DNA of 64,000 nt, taken from IMG/VR virus record IMGVR_UViG_3300027782_000037, positions 62,001 to 126,000 of that record. One strand, given 5' to 3'. Shown piece by piece: positions 16,228-24,182 of this stretch. A program made the translations under genes and the position numbers. Every line of letters starts with the position of its first letter. The first letter of the stretch is position 1. The stretch is from a virus. The notes beneath the pieces are model-generated. The model saw nothing but the letters and a program-made list of their open reading frames with translations, was not told the origin of the DNA and made no database searches.

Positions 16228-16997
16228 TATCCAATTACCCAAGTTAAGGGTTGTGATCCATCCACATAGTCCACTAAATCCTTAAGACATTGGGCAAACA
16301 TTTCCTTGGCTTCCGCTTTCATAGTAGTACCATTTAGGGTGCTACCGCCCTGGGGGCCGGCTATAGTACCAAACTTTTCACGAGCTTCACCAATAATCAT
16401 CTTGCAATTGGCATGCATCCAGTTTCGTATCCACTGGCGAATTTGGTAGTCGCTTAATAAGTTCACTTCAGGTTTTAGGTTGTAGGTCCATAGTAGAACG
16501 TTTTCTCCCACACCCTTGGGATCACGTATCAATTGCAGCTTTTTCGTTACTGGATTCCACGTATAGTTCATATACGCACCAAACATACGACCAGCTAGCT
16601 CAACATACTGACTGTAAAAGTCATACGTTGCCAAGCCCCCTGCCACGTTGAAGTTCATCAAATACACATTCATTGAAGCTTGGCTGAATGGGTCAAAATT
16701 GCTGGCATACGGGCCGGTTGAATCACCAAAAGTACGTCTAAAAATCTGACGAACCTGGATAACTTCATCGGGTAAATCATAAATGTTTACGTTGGTAACT
16801 AACTCCATGAAGGTGTAGCTTTCTTCGTAAGCATTTTGTGCTCGCTGTCGGTATGTTCCTATAGCATTACGATAAGCAGACTCAAAATGAGCGGCATCCA
16901 ACTCTATATCAACAATCTGATCTGCTAGTTGCAGTCGTACATATTCAATTAGATTCTGCTTTAATGTTTCTAGGGTGCTTTCTGATTGCTCGGCCAT
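16227..16997 (-). CDS. 13: Neck protein (gp13-like)
   Basis: This 256-aa protein matches T4 gp13 in organisation: an N-terminal helical region with VRLQLADQIVDIELDAAHFESAYRNAIGTYRQRAQNAYEE, corresponding to gp13's K-L-G-x-P-V-I-x-V-E-h...D-x-A-h-x-x-h, then YDLPDEVIQVRQIFRR (h-x-L-P-D-x-h-x-x-V), and a long C-terminal helix (YQIRQWIRNWMHANCKMIIGEAREKFG). T4 gp13 is 309 aa. The protein joins the head to the tail as part of the gp13-gp14 neck. Its partner gp14 is encoded about 1.5 kb away on the opposite strand. A late-promoter box lies 19 nt upstream. Confidence 0.75.
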   Translation of the reverse strand: MAEQSESTLETLKQNLIEYVRLQLADQIVDIELDAAHFESAYRNAIGTYRQRAQNAYEESYTFMELVTNVNIYDLPDEVIQVRQIFRRTFGDSTGPYASNFDPFSQASMNVYLMNFNVAGGLATYDFYSQYVELAGRMFGAYMNYTWNPVTKKLQLIRDPKGVGENVLLWTYNLKPEVNLLSDYQIRQWIRNWMHANCKMIIGEAREKFGTIAGPQGGSTLNGTTMKAEAKEMFAQCLKDLVDYVDGSQPLTWVIG

Positions 16998-17015
16998 ATG
17001 GACTCCATGTCCATA

Positions 17016-17022
17016 TATTTAG
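17016..17022 (-). promoter_or_regulatory. Late promoter box CTAAATA for the gp13 unit
   Basis: The minus strand reads GGCTAAATATATGGACATGGAG before the gp13 ATG. GGAG lies 8 nt before the start codon. It lies just before the stop of the upstream 380-aa gene. Confidence 0.65.
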
Positions 17023-17027
17023 CCGAG

Positions 17028-18170
17028 TTACCAAGCCTTTAGGATAACCAAATTATCATTGCCACGCCCATTCCACTTGATTTCTGTGGCCTTGATATCC
17101 TTAAATGCCTTTCTAGCAGCAGGTTTACCCACGCTCATAATGGCCTTTAATTGCTCCTTGGGCTTGCGCAGAGTCTTTTGTACCGTGGTAACAGCATCAA
17201 ATGCAAGTAGGGTCGCTCCTTTGATGGTGAAAGTACCTGCATGTGAATCTGCGGTAACGTGTACCAATTTACGTTTAGCAGTATCGTATAAGAACGCTTC
17301 TGTTGCACCAACCAGGCTAACCGGAGATTGTGATTTAAGTCCTAATTCTGCAAATTCCTTAAGGTATTTAAAATTCATTGCAATACGCTCGGGACTCTGC
17401 GCCTTTTTAGCACGTGGCTTACGTTCTACTTTCTTCAGAGAAATATAGGATTGGCAGTCAGCCAGGAGAGCTTCACAGAATTTTACACAGTTTCGCAGTT
17501 GTACCTTGCTAAGGTGGCTATAGCCTTCCACCAGTTGAGAATCCTTGCCTTCCACAACTTCTTCCAGTTCCGCTAACCGCAATTTCCACGGGGCGGTGAT
17601 AAAACCAATCATGTTAGGTGCAATATTCATACCACGAATTAAGGGCATATGCTTGACGTTGGCTGTCATTTTTGCGCCAGATTCAATAAAATCATCGTAC
17701 ATAGCTTCAAGTTCTGCTGCACATTCCGATGCTTTTTCACGCAGATGATCCTGGATTGTCAGCTTTTTCTGGGCAGCAACATCCTGACTTGATGCAGCAA
17801 CTTCTTGTTGTTTAGCAGCCAATAGTTTAGTAAGATGCTCATCCAAGATAGATTGTTCATGTTCGTTGAGAACCAATCCCATAAGCGACATTCTGCAGAT
17901 CCAGCCGGTAGTGGTTAATACGTGGGCGTCGGAGATGCCGCGTAACAGTTTCACTTCCCGAGTTTTCTTGTGCCATTCCAGGTAATGGATAATCATTTCC
18001 CTAGCATCCTTACGGGTGCAGGAATAATTATACCAATTAAGTGCTTTACTTAGGGCACCTACTCGATCTTCATCCTTGGGTTGCGTAACCCATTCTGGCT
18101 CGGGACCGGTAAATTTGGCGTCCTCGCCTCTATTGATAATACGTTTAAGTGTGGGTAGTGTCTTTGCCAT
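17028..18170 (-). CDS. Conserved phage protein of unknown function (380 aa)
   Basis: This 380-aa protein is helical and basic. Visible parts are KALNWYNYSCTRKDAREMIIHYLEWHKKTRE (about residues 41-73), a coiled-coil-like region around 115-170 with LAAKQQEVAASSQDVAAQKK, IAPNMIGFITAPWKLRLAELEEVVEG, then YLKEFAELGL and a C-terminal beta-rich half (EAFLYDTAKRKLVHVTADSHAGTFTIKGATLLAFD). I recall similar proteins in marine T4-like phages, without an assigned role. The order of helices followed by a beta domain is not one I recognise. It lies between gp13 and the divergent gp14/gp15 island, so a structural or assembly role is possible. An AAAGG Shine-Dalgarno sequence lies 12 nt before the ATG. Confidence 0.75.
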   Translation of the reverse strand: MAKTLPTLKRIINRGEDAKFTGPEPEWVTQPKDEDRVGALSKALNWYNYSCTRKDAREMIIHYLEWHKKTREVKLLRGISDAHVLTTTGWICRMSLMGLVLNEHEQSILDEHLTKLLAAKQQEVAASSQDVAAQKKLTIQDHLREKASECAAELEAMYDDFIESGAKMTANVKHMPLIRGMNIAPNMIGFITAPWKLRLAELEEVVEGKDSQLVEGYSHLSKVQLRNCVKFCEALLADCQSYISLKKVERKPRAKKAQSPERIAMNFKYLKEFAELGLKSQSPVSLVGATEAFLYDTAKRKLVHVTADSHAGTFTIKGATLLAFDAVTTVQKTLRKPKEQLKAIMSVGKPAARKAFKDIKATEIKWNGRGNDNLVILKAW

Positions 18171-18200
18171 GATGTATTGTACCTTTAAAGTTAAAAAATG

Positions 18201-18497
18201 TCAACGTAATAGTAATGCAAGAGTAATGTGTTGTTCCAAACTACTCAACAGAATGTCAGTTGATACTAATAAATCTCGATATCGGTTGGTTTCCTTTTTG
18301 AGGCGTCTACATTCTACCGACTCCCTACTTATTTCCCGCATAACTGAATCAATATTTACGATCATTTTCTTCAGATCCCGCAGAGCCACTTTGTTTTTTA
18401 CCCTAACCAGCTGATTTTCCGCTGTTGATAATCGTTCCATCAAATCATGTTGTCCGTAATTGAAAGTGTTTATTTCATCCATATAGTAATTATACAT
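18201..18497 (-). CDS. Small coiled-coil protein
   Basis: This 98-aa protein is strongly helical with heptad-like spacing (QHDLMERLSTAENQLVRVKNKVALRDLKKMIVNIDSVMREI ... LKKETNRYRDLLVSTDILLSSLEQHITL). It may be a small phage recombination or structural adaptor, but I do not recognise it. The start could also be ATG 18482 (MDEINTF), giving 93 aa. It is transcribed divergently from the gp14-like gene, the two starts being 46 nt apart. No strong Shine-Dalgarno sequence is visible, which lowers confidence. Confidence 0.55.
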   Translation of the reverse strand: MYNYYMDEINTFNYGQHDLMERLSTAENQLVRVKNKVALRDLKKMIVNIDSVMREISRESVECRRLKKETNRYRDLLVSTDILLSSLEQHITLALLLR

Positions 18498-18529
18498 ATT
18501 TGGGTATTAAATGTCAAATGGTATTTTAG

Positions 18530-18536
18530 CTAAATA
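18530..18536 (+). promoter_or_regulatory. Late promoter box CTAAATA for gp14/gp15
   Basis: TTAGCTAAATACTCGACTATG lies 7 nt before the preferred gp14 ATG at 18544. Transcription from this box would begin at or within about 2 nt of the start codon, so the mRNA may have almost no leader. Confidence 0.6.
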
Positions 18537-18543
18537 CTCGACT

Positions 18544-19896
18544 ATGCCTAGACTCAGCCTATACCGCCCAAATCGAACCTACGACTATCAATTTTTGGAT
18601 AGAACCATATCCGAAAAGTATACTGTTGGTGGCGTCGACGTATTTGTACACAAATACATGGGGCCGATTGTGGACACAACCGACAATCCCGGCAACGCCG
18701 ATGCCACTTTGCCCGTGTACACTTCTGAAAATCCTTTGTTTATTGAGGACTTATTGCTGCTGGAAAACCGAGACAGAGCGTACGACCCCAACATTTACAT
18801 CATGCGGGGCGTCTATACACACCAGGATATCAATTTTGATTTGACTCAATTTGGATTGTTCCTGCAGAACGACACGCTATATATTACGTTTCACTACAAC
18901 GATATGATTGATTCGTATGGGCGTAAATTGATGACTGGTGACGTGCTGGAATTACCAAATTTGAAAGATTACTATCCCTTAAACAGTAATATTACTAGAG
19001 CATTGCCCAAATATTATGTTATACAAGGTGCTGATTACGCTACTGAAGGCATGAGTCAAACGTGGTTGCCACACACTTGGCGAGTCAAGGCCACTCCCAT
19101 GGTGAACGCACAAGAATACAAGCAGATCATGGATCAAACACTGATGCCGGACAATATCTGGGATAACGGAAACTTTTACCCCCAGGGTATGGTAGTGAAC
19201 AACGGGGGAAAATATTATGAAGCCACACTCAATGTTCCTCCCGGTACTGACATTACCGATCCTAAATACTGGGCGTTGATTGAGAAACCAACTACCCTAG
19301 GTGACGTCAATTCAACACGCAACAAAGACCTACAGATCAATGATGCGCTGGTAGTACAGGCTAATATAGATGTGCCTCAGTCAGGTTACGACAATACTGC
19401 GTTTTATATATTACCCACTACCCCCAGCGGAGAACCCAGCAGTGAAGGGCTAAGTGCTGATCAAACTGGGCCCACTGTAGATGGAACGGAATCAGGTGAA
19501 GGTACAACGCCACGTAGTTTTGGATGGACCATGGGATACTTGACTGGTGATAACAAGGCGCCCAACGGACTGCCAGTTACTCCCGGAGCCAGCTTCCCGT
19601 TAGTGCCCGCAGCCGGTGATTATTGCTTGAGAATGGATTATTTTCCTAATCGACTGTTCCGTTTCAACGGCACAGCGTGGATTGCCATCAGTGATGATGT
19701 GCGTACACCATTAGATTGGGGTCCGGAAAATCTTACACAACGCAGTTCGTTTGTCAATAATACATATACTGTACCCACTAAAGATCAAGGTAATATTCCT
19801 TCCCGTCAGTCGTTATCCGAATTACTTAAACCACAAGCTGATAATGGTGACCAAGGTGGAAACTTACCACCTAACCCAAGACCTCCAGGTCGATAA
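18544..19896 (+). CDS. 14: Neck protein (gp14-like) with inserted carbohydrate-binding-like module
   Basis: I choose ATG 18544 (450 aa, MPRLSLYRPNRTYDYQF) over 18511 because the upstream 11 codons contain the late-promoter box. The central part fits T4 gp14: GGVDVFVHKYMGP (a h-x-C-Y-Y-V-P-R-like strand), NPLFIEDLLLLE, then DLTQFGLFLQNDTLYITF, and MTGDVLELPNLKDYY (T4: G-D-L-I-Y-F-P). T4 gp14 is 256 aa; the extra length is C-terminal and includes GNFYPQGMVVNNGGKYYEATLN...YWALIE, a carbohydrate-binding module 5/12-like motif, and a second YFPNRLFRFNGTAWIAI strand pair. It forms the neck with gp13 and precedes gp15 as in T4. Assignment is by pattern and order. Confidence 0.65.
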   Translation: MPRLSLYRPNRTYDYQFLDRTISEKYTVGGVDVFVHKYMGPIVDTTDNPGNADATLPVYTSENPLFIEDLLLLENRDRAYDPNIYIMRGVYTHQDINFDLTQFGLFLQNDTLYITFHYNDMIDSYGRKLMTGDVLELPNLKDYYPLNSNITRALPKYYVIQGADYATEGMSQTWLPHTWRVKATPMVNAQEYKQIMDQTLMPDNIWDNGNFYPQGMVVNNGGKYYEATLNVPPGTDITDPKYWALIEKPTTLGDVNSTRNKDLQINDALVVQANIDVPQSGYDNTAFYILPTTPSGEPSSEGLSADQTGPTVDGTESGEGTTPRSFGWTMGYLTGDNKAPNGLPVTPGASFPLVPAAGDYCLRMDYFPNRLFRFNGTAWIAISDDVRTPLDWGPENLTQRSSFVNNTYTVPTKDQGNIPSRQSLSELLKPQADNGDQGGNLPPNPRPPGR

Positions 19897-19907
19897 GGAG
19901 AATTAAA

Positions 19908-21308
19908 ATTCAAAGTTATTTCTACGACGGACAAATACGCCGCTACCTAACACAATTCGCCCGTATGTTTTCAGGATTCCAAGTGGAATTCGGGCGCAAC
20001 GAAGCTGGTGCAGCCAATACAGGTGACACATTATACCGTGTGCCGATTAGATACGGCGACAGTACACGGCAAGCTCAGACTATTTTACAAGAGAATAGTG
20101 CTAGTAATATGCCAGCTACTCCCTTGATGACATTTTGGATTACAGGCTTGGACTTTGATCGTCCTCGTATGCAGAATCCCACGTATGTGGACAACAAATC
20201 TATTCGTCAACGCGAATATGATCCCACCACCGGCTTGTATGAAACAACACAGGGCAATGCATTTACAGTCGAACGGTATATGCCTGCACCATACAAACTA
20301 TCCATCAATCTTGATATTTGGACATCAAATACCAATCAGAAGATGCAGATTTTAGAACAGATTTTACCCTTGTTTAACCCCAGTTTGGAAATACAAAGTA
20401 CAGATAATTATTTGGACTGGACTAGTTTAAGTATTGTGGAATTAGTATCGGCTGGGTGGAGTAGTAAACAAATTCCCGTAGGAACAGAAGATCCTATTGA
20501 GATCAGCACTATTAAATTTGTACTGCCAGTATGGTTATCCTTACCCGCCAAGGTCAAGAAGCTGGGCGTGGTGGAAACTATTATTGCTTCAATATATGAC
20601 GGATCAGGTGATTTAGTCAACGCTATCGCCGACAGTGATCTACTACTGGGCACACGTCAGTACATTACGCCTTTTGGTTATCAAGTAGTGCTAATTGGCA
20701 ATAAATTACAAGTACTGACACAGTCTGCGGTGGTTGATTCGACCAATAATCAGTTGACACCGCCTGATCCTGTTGAGCCCAGCAATGTATTATGGACACC
20801 AGTTTTAAATATGTATGGTGGAATTCGGCAGGGAATTAGTTTGATAGCACTACGTCAGGAAGATGGTAGTCAAGTCTATGGTACTATAACTTTTGATCCC
20901 ACTAATGACCAATTTCTACTGTATTCCGTAATCGAAGACAGCGTTCCTGCCAATACACTTGCACCAGTTAACTCGGTAATTAATCCTCGTGTCAGTGGTC
21001 CCGGTCAAGGATTGCCTACTGCTGCGGCTGGTCAACGTTATCTATTAACTGAATCTACCGGCAGTGACAATGGGTACGCACAAGCCTGGGCAGGTTCCAT
21101 GGGACAGATATTAGTCGCCCATCCCAATGACATTATAGAATATGATGGCGCACAATGGATAGTTTCTTTTAATGGTGACTCTAGTCCTGTAAATACTCAG
21201 TACGTGGCCAATATAACTACAGAGATCCAATATCGGTGGACAGGTTATAATTGGGTCAAGTCATATCAAGGGTTATATCCAGGTGGAGAATGGAGTCTTA
21301 TAATTTAA
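19908..21308 (+). CDS. 15: Tail sheath stabiliser/completion protein (gp15), apparent ATT start
   Basis: The reading frame continues upstream of ATG 19965 to an ATT at 19908 that lies 7 nt after the strong Shine-Dalgarno AAGGAG (19895-19900), giving 466 aa. The added residues SYFYDGQIRRYLTQFARMF are the expected start of the gp15 family (T4: HYYYHESMRKFIVAFGTLF), so the true protein begins there and not at the internal Met. No ATG, GTG or TTG is available in this frame. Further family features are PIRYGD, PLMTFWITGLDFDRPRM, PAPYKLSINLDIWTSNTNQKMQILEQILPLFNPSLEIQ, and IKFVLPVWLSLPAKVKKLGVV. T4 gp15 (272 aa) caps the completed tail. The C-terminal 200 residues are extra. Confidence 0.85.
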   Translation: MQSYFYDGQIRRYLTQFARMFSGFQVEFGRNEAGAANTGDTLYRVPIRYGDSTRQAQTILQENSASNMPATPLMTFWITGLDFDRPRMQNPTYVDNKSIRQREYDPTTGLYETTQGNAFTVERYMPAPYKLSINLDIWTSNTNQKMQILEQILPLFNPSLEIQSTDNYLDWTSLSIVELVSAGWSSKQIPVGTEDPIEISTIKFVLPVWLSLPAKVKKLGVVETIIASIYDGSGDLVNAIADSDLLLGTRQYITPFGYQVVLIGNKLQVLTQSAVVDSTNNQLTPPDPVEPSNVLWTPVLNMYGGIRQGISLIALRQEDGSQVYGTITFDPTNDQFLLYSVIEDSVPANTLAPVNSVINPRVSGPGQGLPTAAAGQRYLLTESTGSDNGYAQAWAGSMGQILVAHPNDIIEYDGAQWIVSFNGDSSPVNTQYVANITTEIQYRWTGYNWVKSYQGLYPGGEWSLII

Positions 21309-21739
21309 AAACTGTTTCAGCAGTTGGTATTTGGTTTTATAGCCAAGCCACAAATCGTTATCTATATCTTATTCGCAATGACCCCAAACATCCAGATTCC
21401 TGGGGATTACCCGGGGGTAAAATAGAATCAGGTGAAAGTATCATGGCCGCCATGGTACGTGAATGTGAAGAAGAACTGGGGGCAATGCCTGATTATATTC
21501 GACTGATACCTCTGGAAAAATTTACATCAGCTGATAATGGATTTTGTTATAACACATTTTTCTGTGTGGTCACTGGTGAATTTACTCCGGTATTGAATGA
21601 CGAACACTTGGGTTATGCTTGGATTGATTCGGGCACATGGCCCAAACCACTTCACCCTGGGCTATGGAGTACCGTAAATTTTGAAGCAGTGCGCAGTAAA
21701 ATAGCGGTGATTCAATCACAACTTCAGACATCACAGTGA
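21290..21739 (+). CDS. Nudix hydrolase
   Basis: The preferred start ATG 21290 (149 aa) has AGGTGG just upstream and overlaps the end of gp15 by 19 nt. The Nudix box G-x5-E-x7-R-E-U-x-E-E-x-G-U is complete at residues 43-65 (GGKIESGESIMAAMVRECEEELGA), preceded by WGLPGG. It would cleave a nucleoside diphosphate linked to another moiety, with Mg2+ bound by the E-rich helix. T4 also encodes a Nudix enzyme (NudE), but the substrate here is not inferable. Its 3' end overlaps the minus-strand gene at 21724 by 16 nt, tail to tail. Confidence 0.88.
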   Translation: MESYNLKTVSAVGIWFYSQATNRYLYLIRNDPKHPDSWGLPGGKIESGESIMAAMVRECEEELGAMPDYIRLIPLEKFTSADNGFCYNTFFCVVTGEFTPVLNDEHLGYAWIDSGTWPKPLHPGLWSTVNFEAVRSKIAVIQSQLQTSQ

Positions 21740-22425
21740 CAGACAAAGTCCCTATGATCCATGGTGCGGGTGTTGGGTAGAGATAACCAATCGGCGGGCA
21801 TATTATGTTTATTACCCACAAAAGTAAATATTGTGTTGCTGTATGACTCTACAATCCCTGTAACTTGTCTTATCCAGTCGCTAGTTCCCGAGGGCATTTC
21901 TTTGTTGTACCCTAGGGTATAAATTTCCGTGTGTCCGTCAAATGCTGCAAGGTAAATGGGTAATACTTCCGTACATATTGCGGGCTGTAGTGGAATCAAA
22001 TAAAATTCGCCAGGTTGACGAATACAATTTCTAGAGGTGGTATATACAATATTACTGGCGGAATATTGATTTTCCACCAAGGGCTGTAGGTTGTTGATGT
22101 CAGTATCTACTGTAAAATCCAATCGCATCTGCTGTGCAATTTTGGCTGTCCCATATGTCTGTAGCTTTAAACTACCCAGCAACCCACCACGATGAGTTGA
22201 TAATACTCGATGATTGAATTTTTCTTGGTCATCATCACTGCCTATAGCCACGGCACGACCCGAGATATGTTGATTAACAATCGGGTTATCAATCCATGCT
22301 TGGGTTATCTGTTTTTTACCACCAGAAAATTTAGTTTCTGTAATTACCAACTCGCCTGGATAATCCTTTCTGTATCTAGCTTCCATATTATTGAATATAC
22401 TCAACCCATGATAATGTTGCTTCAT
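21724..22425 (-). CDS. Conserved phage protein of unknown function, possible sugar-transfer type fold
   Basis: I place the start at ATG 22425 (233 aa, MKQHYHGLSIFNN); ATG 22386 is an alternative, since it lies just past the upstream stop. Visible segments are ETKFSGGKKQITQAWIDNPI, HISGRAVAIGSDDDQ, HRGGLLGSLKLQTYGTAKIAQQMRLDFTVDTD, YSASNIVYTTSRNC, GEFYLIPLQPAICTEVLPIYLAAFDGHTEIYTLGYN and DWLSLPNTRTMDHRDFVCHCDV. The HISGRAVAIG strand, a D-F-x-h-x-x-D pair, and an AFDGHTEIYTLGYN block suggest a Rossmann-like nucleotide-sugar domain similar to those in phage proteins near tail fibres. This is inference only; a family name cannot be assigned. Confidence 0.65.
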   Translation of the reverse strand: MKQHYHGLSIFNNMEARYRKDYPGELVITETKFSGGKKQITQAWIDNPIVNQHISGRAVAIGSDDDQEKFNHRVLSTHRGGLLGSLKLQTYGTAKIAQQMRLDFTVDTDINNLQPLVENQYSASNIVYTTSRNCIRQPGEFYLIPLQPAICTEVLPIYLAAFDGHTEIYTLGYNKEMPSGTSDWIRQVTGIVESYSNTIFTFVGNKHNMPADWLSLPNTRTMDHRDFVCHCDV

Positions 22426-22768
22426 CCCAATAATATAAATTTCCATCAGTGGGATATGGAACTGGTGACGACCATAACCAAGTTGGGGCTGATATACTCC
22501 AACTAGGATAAGGTTGTGGAGCATAAAATACATCATTTATGTCGTCATATGTGTATCCAATTCCAGCATAATTTGCCCGTAATGCTTTAGATTGATCAGG
22601 GCCAGGTTCTCTGGGATAAACATTTGGAACGTAATAAATTCCACCTTCAGTATTATAACTGGTTTGTACCCAAAGTTCACCTGTTGATGAGTACGATGAA
22701 GATTGTTCTTCAGTAACTGACATTACTTCAGTTACTATGTTATTTTCTACTTTAGCGTAATATGGCAT
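22388..22768 (-). CDS. Small tail-fibre-associated protein
   Basis: I choose ATG 22768 (126 aa, MPYYAKVENNIVTEVMSVTEEQ) because the upstream frame lies inside the preceding gene and this start is typical of a family repeated in marine T4-like phages: MxxYAKVxxxIVTxVxxxx, then WVQTSYNT, KALRANYAGIGYTYD, FYAPQPYPSW and a Trp-rich PVPYPTDGNLYYWDEATLSW end. These small proteins sit beside fibre genes and may be fibre assembly or tip factors; the role is not proven. It follows the glycine-rich adhesin by 16 nt and overlaps the next gene by 38 nt if that gene starts at 22425. Confidence 0.75.
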   Translation of the reverse strand: MPYYAKVENNIVTEVMSVTEEQSSSYSSTGELWVQTSYNTEGGIYYVPNVYPREPGPDQSKALRANYAGIGYTYDDINDVFYAPQPYPSWSISAPTWLWSSPVPYPTDGNLYYWDEATLSWVEYIQ

Positions 22769-22784
22769 TTTAATTTCCGTATCT

Positions 22785-23855
22785 TTATGCTGTGTAAACA
22801 GTATTAGCAGTAAATCCCAGCACAATAGCTGTGCCTGTGTTGGCGTATGTATACGTTCCGCTTACATTACCATTACCCGGATAATTAGCGATAGGAATAG
22901 ATATAACTATAACACCAGATCCGCCAGCACCGCCTGTGCCGTTGTTAGCACCACCACCACCACCACCGGTGTTGACTGTGCCTGCTACTCCGGTATTTCC
23001 CCCGCCACCGTTACCGCCTGTACTAGTTGTCGCTGATCCTGCTGCTCCGCCGCCTGCTAGCCAGTAGTTACCAGAGATTAATTGGCCAGCTGTTGAACCT
23101 GGAATCTGATTAATTATGCCAACTCCACCTGACGCTGTACTTGCTCCATTTGCACCTACACCACCTGCACCACCACCGCCGCAGAATACTGCACTGGAGT
23201 TTGATCCACCATTAAAACCTTGGCCAGGAATTCCAGGACTTAATGCTCCATACGAGCCATAGTTATTTTGACCGCCTAACCCGCCGCCAGAACCTCCTAC
23301 GTTTGCCCCTGGCCCAGCGCCGGATCCACCACCACCTGATCCGCCAATTGCTGTGATTCGTGATAATGATCCTGTTCCAAATGTACTATTTGATCCAGCT
23401 GTGCCAGGACCCGATGATGTGCCACCTGCACCGCCTGCTCCTATGTTGGCAGTATAAGCAGTACCTGGATTTAATGTGTATGCTGCAAAAGACGCGACAC
23501 CGCCTGCTCCGCCACCGCCACCTAAAAATGCACCACCGCCTCCACCACCTGCGACTACAGCCACAATTATATTGTAAGCTGCTGCGCCGGTATTAATATT
23601 TGCCCACGCTCCGTTGGTATACGCTTCTAGTAAGTTTGATGTGTTACTATATCTAATCATACCGTTAGCAGGACTTGCGGGTCGTTGTGCTGTATTACCC
23701 ACGTTTAGAGTAATAGCACCTGTGCTGTTTGCCGTAATATTTTGACTATTATTGATATGTAATGCTGCTGTTCCGTTAGTTTGAAACTGTAAATTACCAC
23801 TGTTATCTACAGTTTCTACTAAACCTGAACTATTTGCGTTGATTATTGTTGTCAT
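22785..23855 (-). CDS. Glycine-rich adhesin-like tail fibre protein with fibre anchor
   Basis: This 356-aa protein has two parts. Residues 1-90 are an anchor with TIINANSSGLVETVDNSGN and GNTAQRPASPANGMIRYSNT (the AQRP motif). Residues about 97-320 are a glycine-rich domain (GGGGGGAFLGGGGGAGG, GGSGGGGSG, TGGNGGGGNTG) alternating with hydrophobic strands. The pattern resembles the polyglycine-II lattice of Salmonella phage S16 gp38-type adhesins, which cap fibres and bind receptors. It starts in a 4-nt ATGA overlap with the previous gene. The glycine patches are probably distal recognition loops. The function as adhesin is inferred from composition and position. Confidence 0.75.
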   Translation of the reverse strand: MTTIINANSSGLVETVDNSGNLQFQTNGTAALHINNSQNITANSTGAITLNVGNTAQRPASPANGMIRYSNTSNLLEAYTNGAWANINTGAAAYNIIVAVVAGGGGGGAFLGGGGGAGGVASFAAYTLNPGTAYTANIGAGGAGGTSSGPGTAGSNSTFGTGSLSRITAIGGSGGGGSGAGPGANVGGSGGGLGGQNNYGSYGALSPGIPGQGFNGGSNSSAVFCGGGGAGGVGANGASTASGGVGIINQIPGSTAGQLISGNYWLAGGGAAGSATTSTGGNGGGGNTGVAGTVNTGGGGGGANNGTGGAGGSGVIVISIPIANYPGNGNVSGTYTYANTGTAIVLGFTANTVYTA

Positions 23856-24130
23856 GATATATTAGCCCATGCTGAATTTATATATCCTTCAAGTTTTGAC
23901 GTAGTGGTATTGTATCTAATCATACCATTTGCTGCGGGGGAAGGACGTTGTGCTGTATTACCAACTGGAACTGTAAATGCACCTGTTGAGTTGAATATTA
24001 TGTTTTGACTTGTGTTAATTGTTAATGCTGTGTTACCATTTGTTTGAAGTGTGAGGTTACCAGTGGCATCTCCTGATTTGGTAAGAGTGCCAACAGTTGC
24101 GTCTGATTGTAAGTTTATAATTGATGCCAT
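23852..24130 (-). CDS. Short fibre anchor protein, truncated paralogue of the next gene
   Basis: This 92-aa protein is similar along its length to the first 90 residues of the 356-aa gene just downstream: both have SIINLQSD/TIINANSS-type starts, N-G-N-x-x-L-T/H-I-N-x-S-Q-N-I, GNTAQRPxxxANGMIRYN and an AWANI end. It lacks the glycine-rich half. It could be a real minimal fibre cap or the remnant of a recombination event. The ATG lies exactly 5 nt after a late-promoter box with no Shine-Dalgarno sequence, and the stop overlaps the next start by ATGA, so it also positions the neighbour for translation. Confidence 0.75.
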   Translation of the reverse strand: MASIINLQSDATVGTLTKSGDATGNLTLQTNGNTALTINTSQNIIFNSTGAFTVPVGNTAQRPSPAANGMIRYNTTTSKLEGYINSAWANIS

Positions 24131-24135
24131 ACTGG

Positions 24136-24142
24136 TATTTAG
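24136..24142 (-). promoter_or_regulatory. Late promoter box CTAAATA placed for a leaderless transcript
   Basis: The minus strand reads AGCTAAATACCAGTATGG, with a spacer of exactly 5 nt (CCAGT) to the ATG of the 92-aa gene. No ribosome-binding site is visible. Confidence 0.55.
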
Positions 24143-24182
24143 CTGATATTAGCTGGATTAATTATTACTGCCTTATACAAAA

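Noticed and set aside
18511-18543. Upstream ATG 18511 as the gp14 start
   Set aside because: The late promoter box CTAAATA (18530-18536) lies between it and ATG 18544, and the family-like start MPRLSLYRP begins at 18544.
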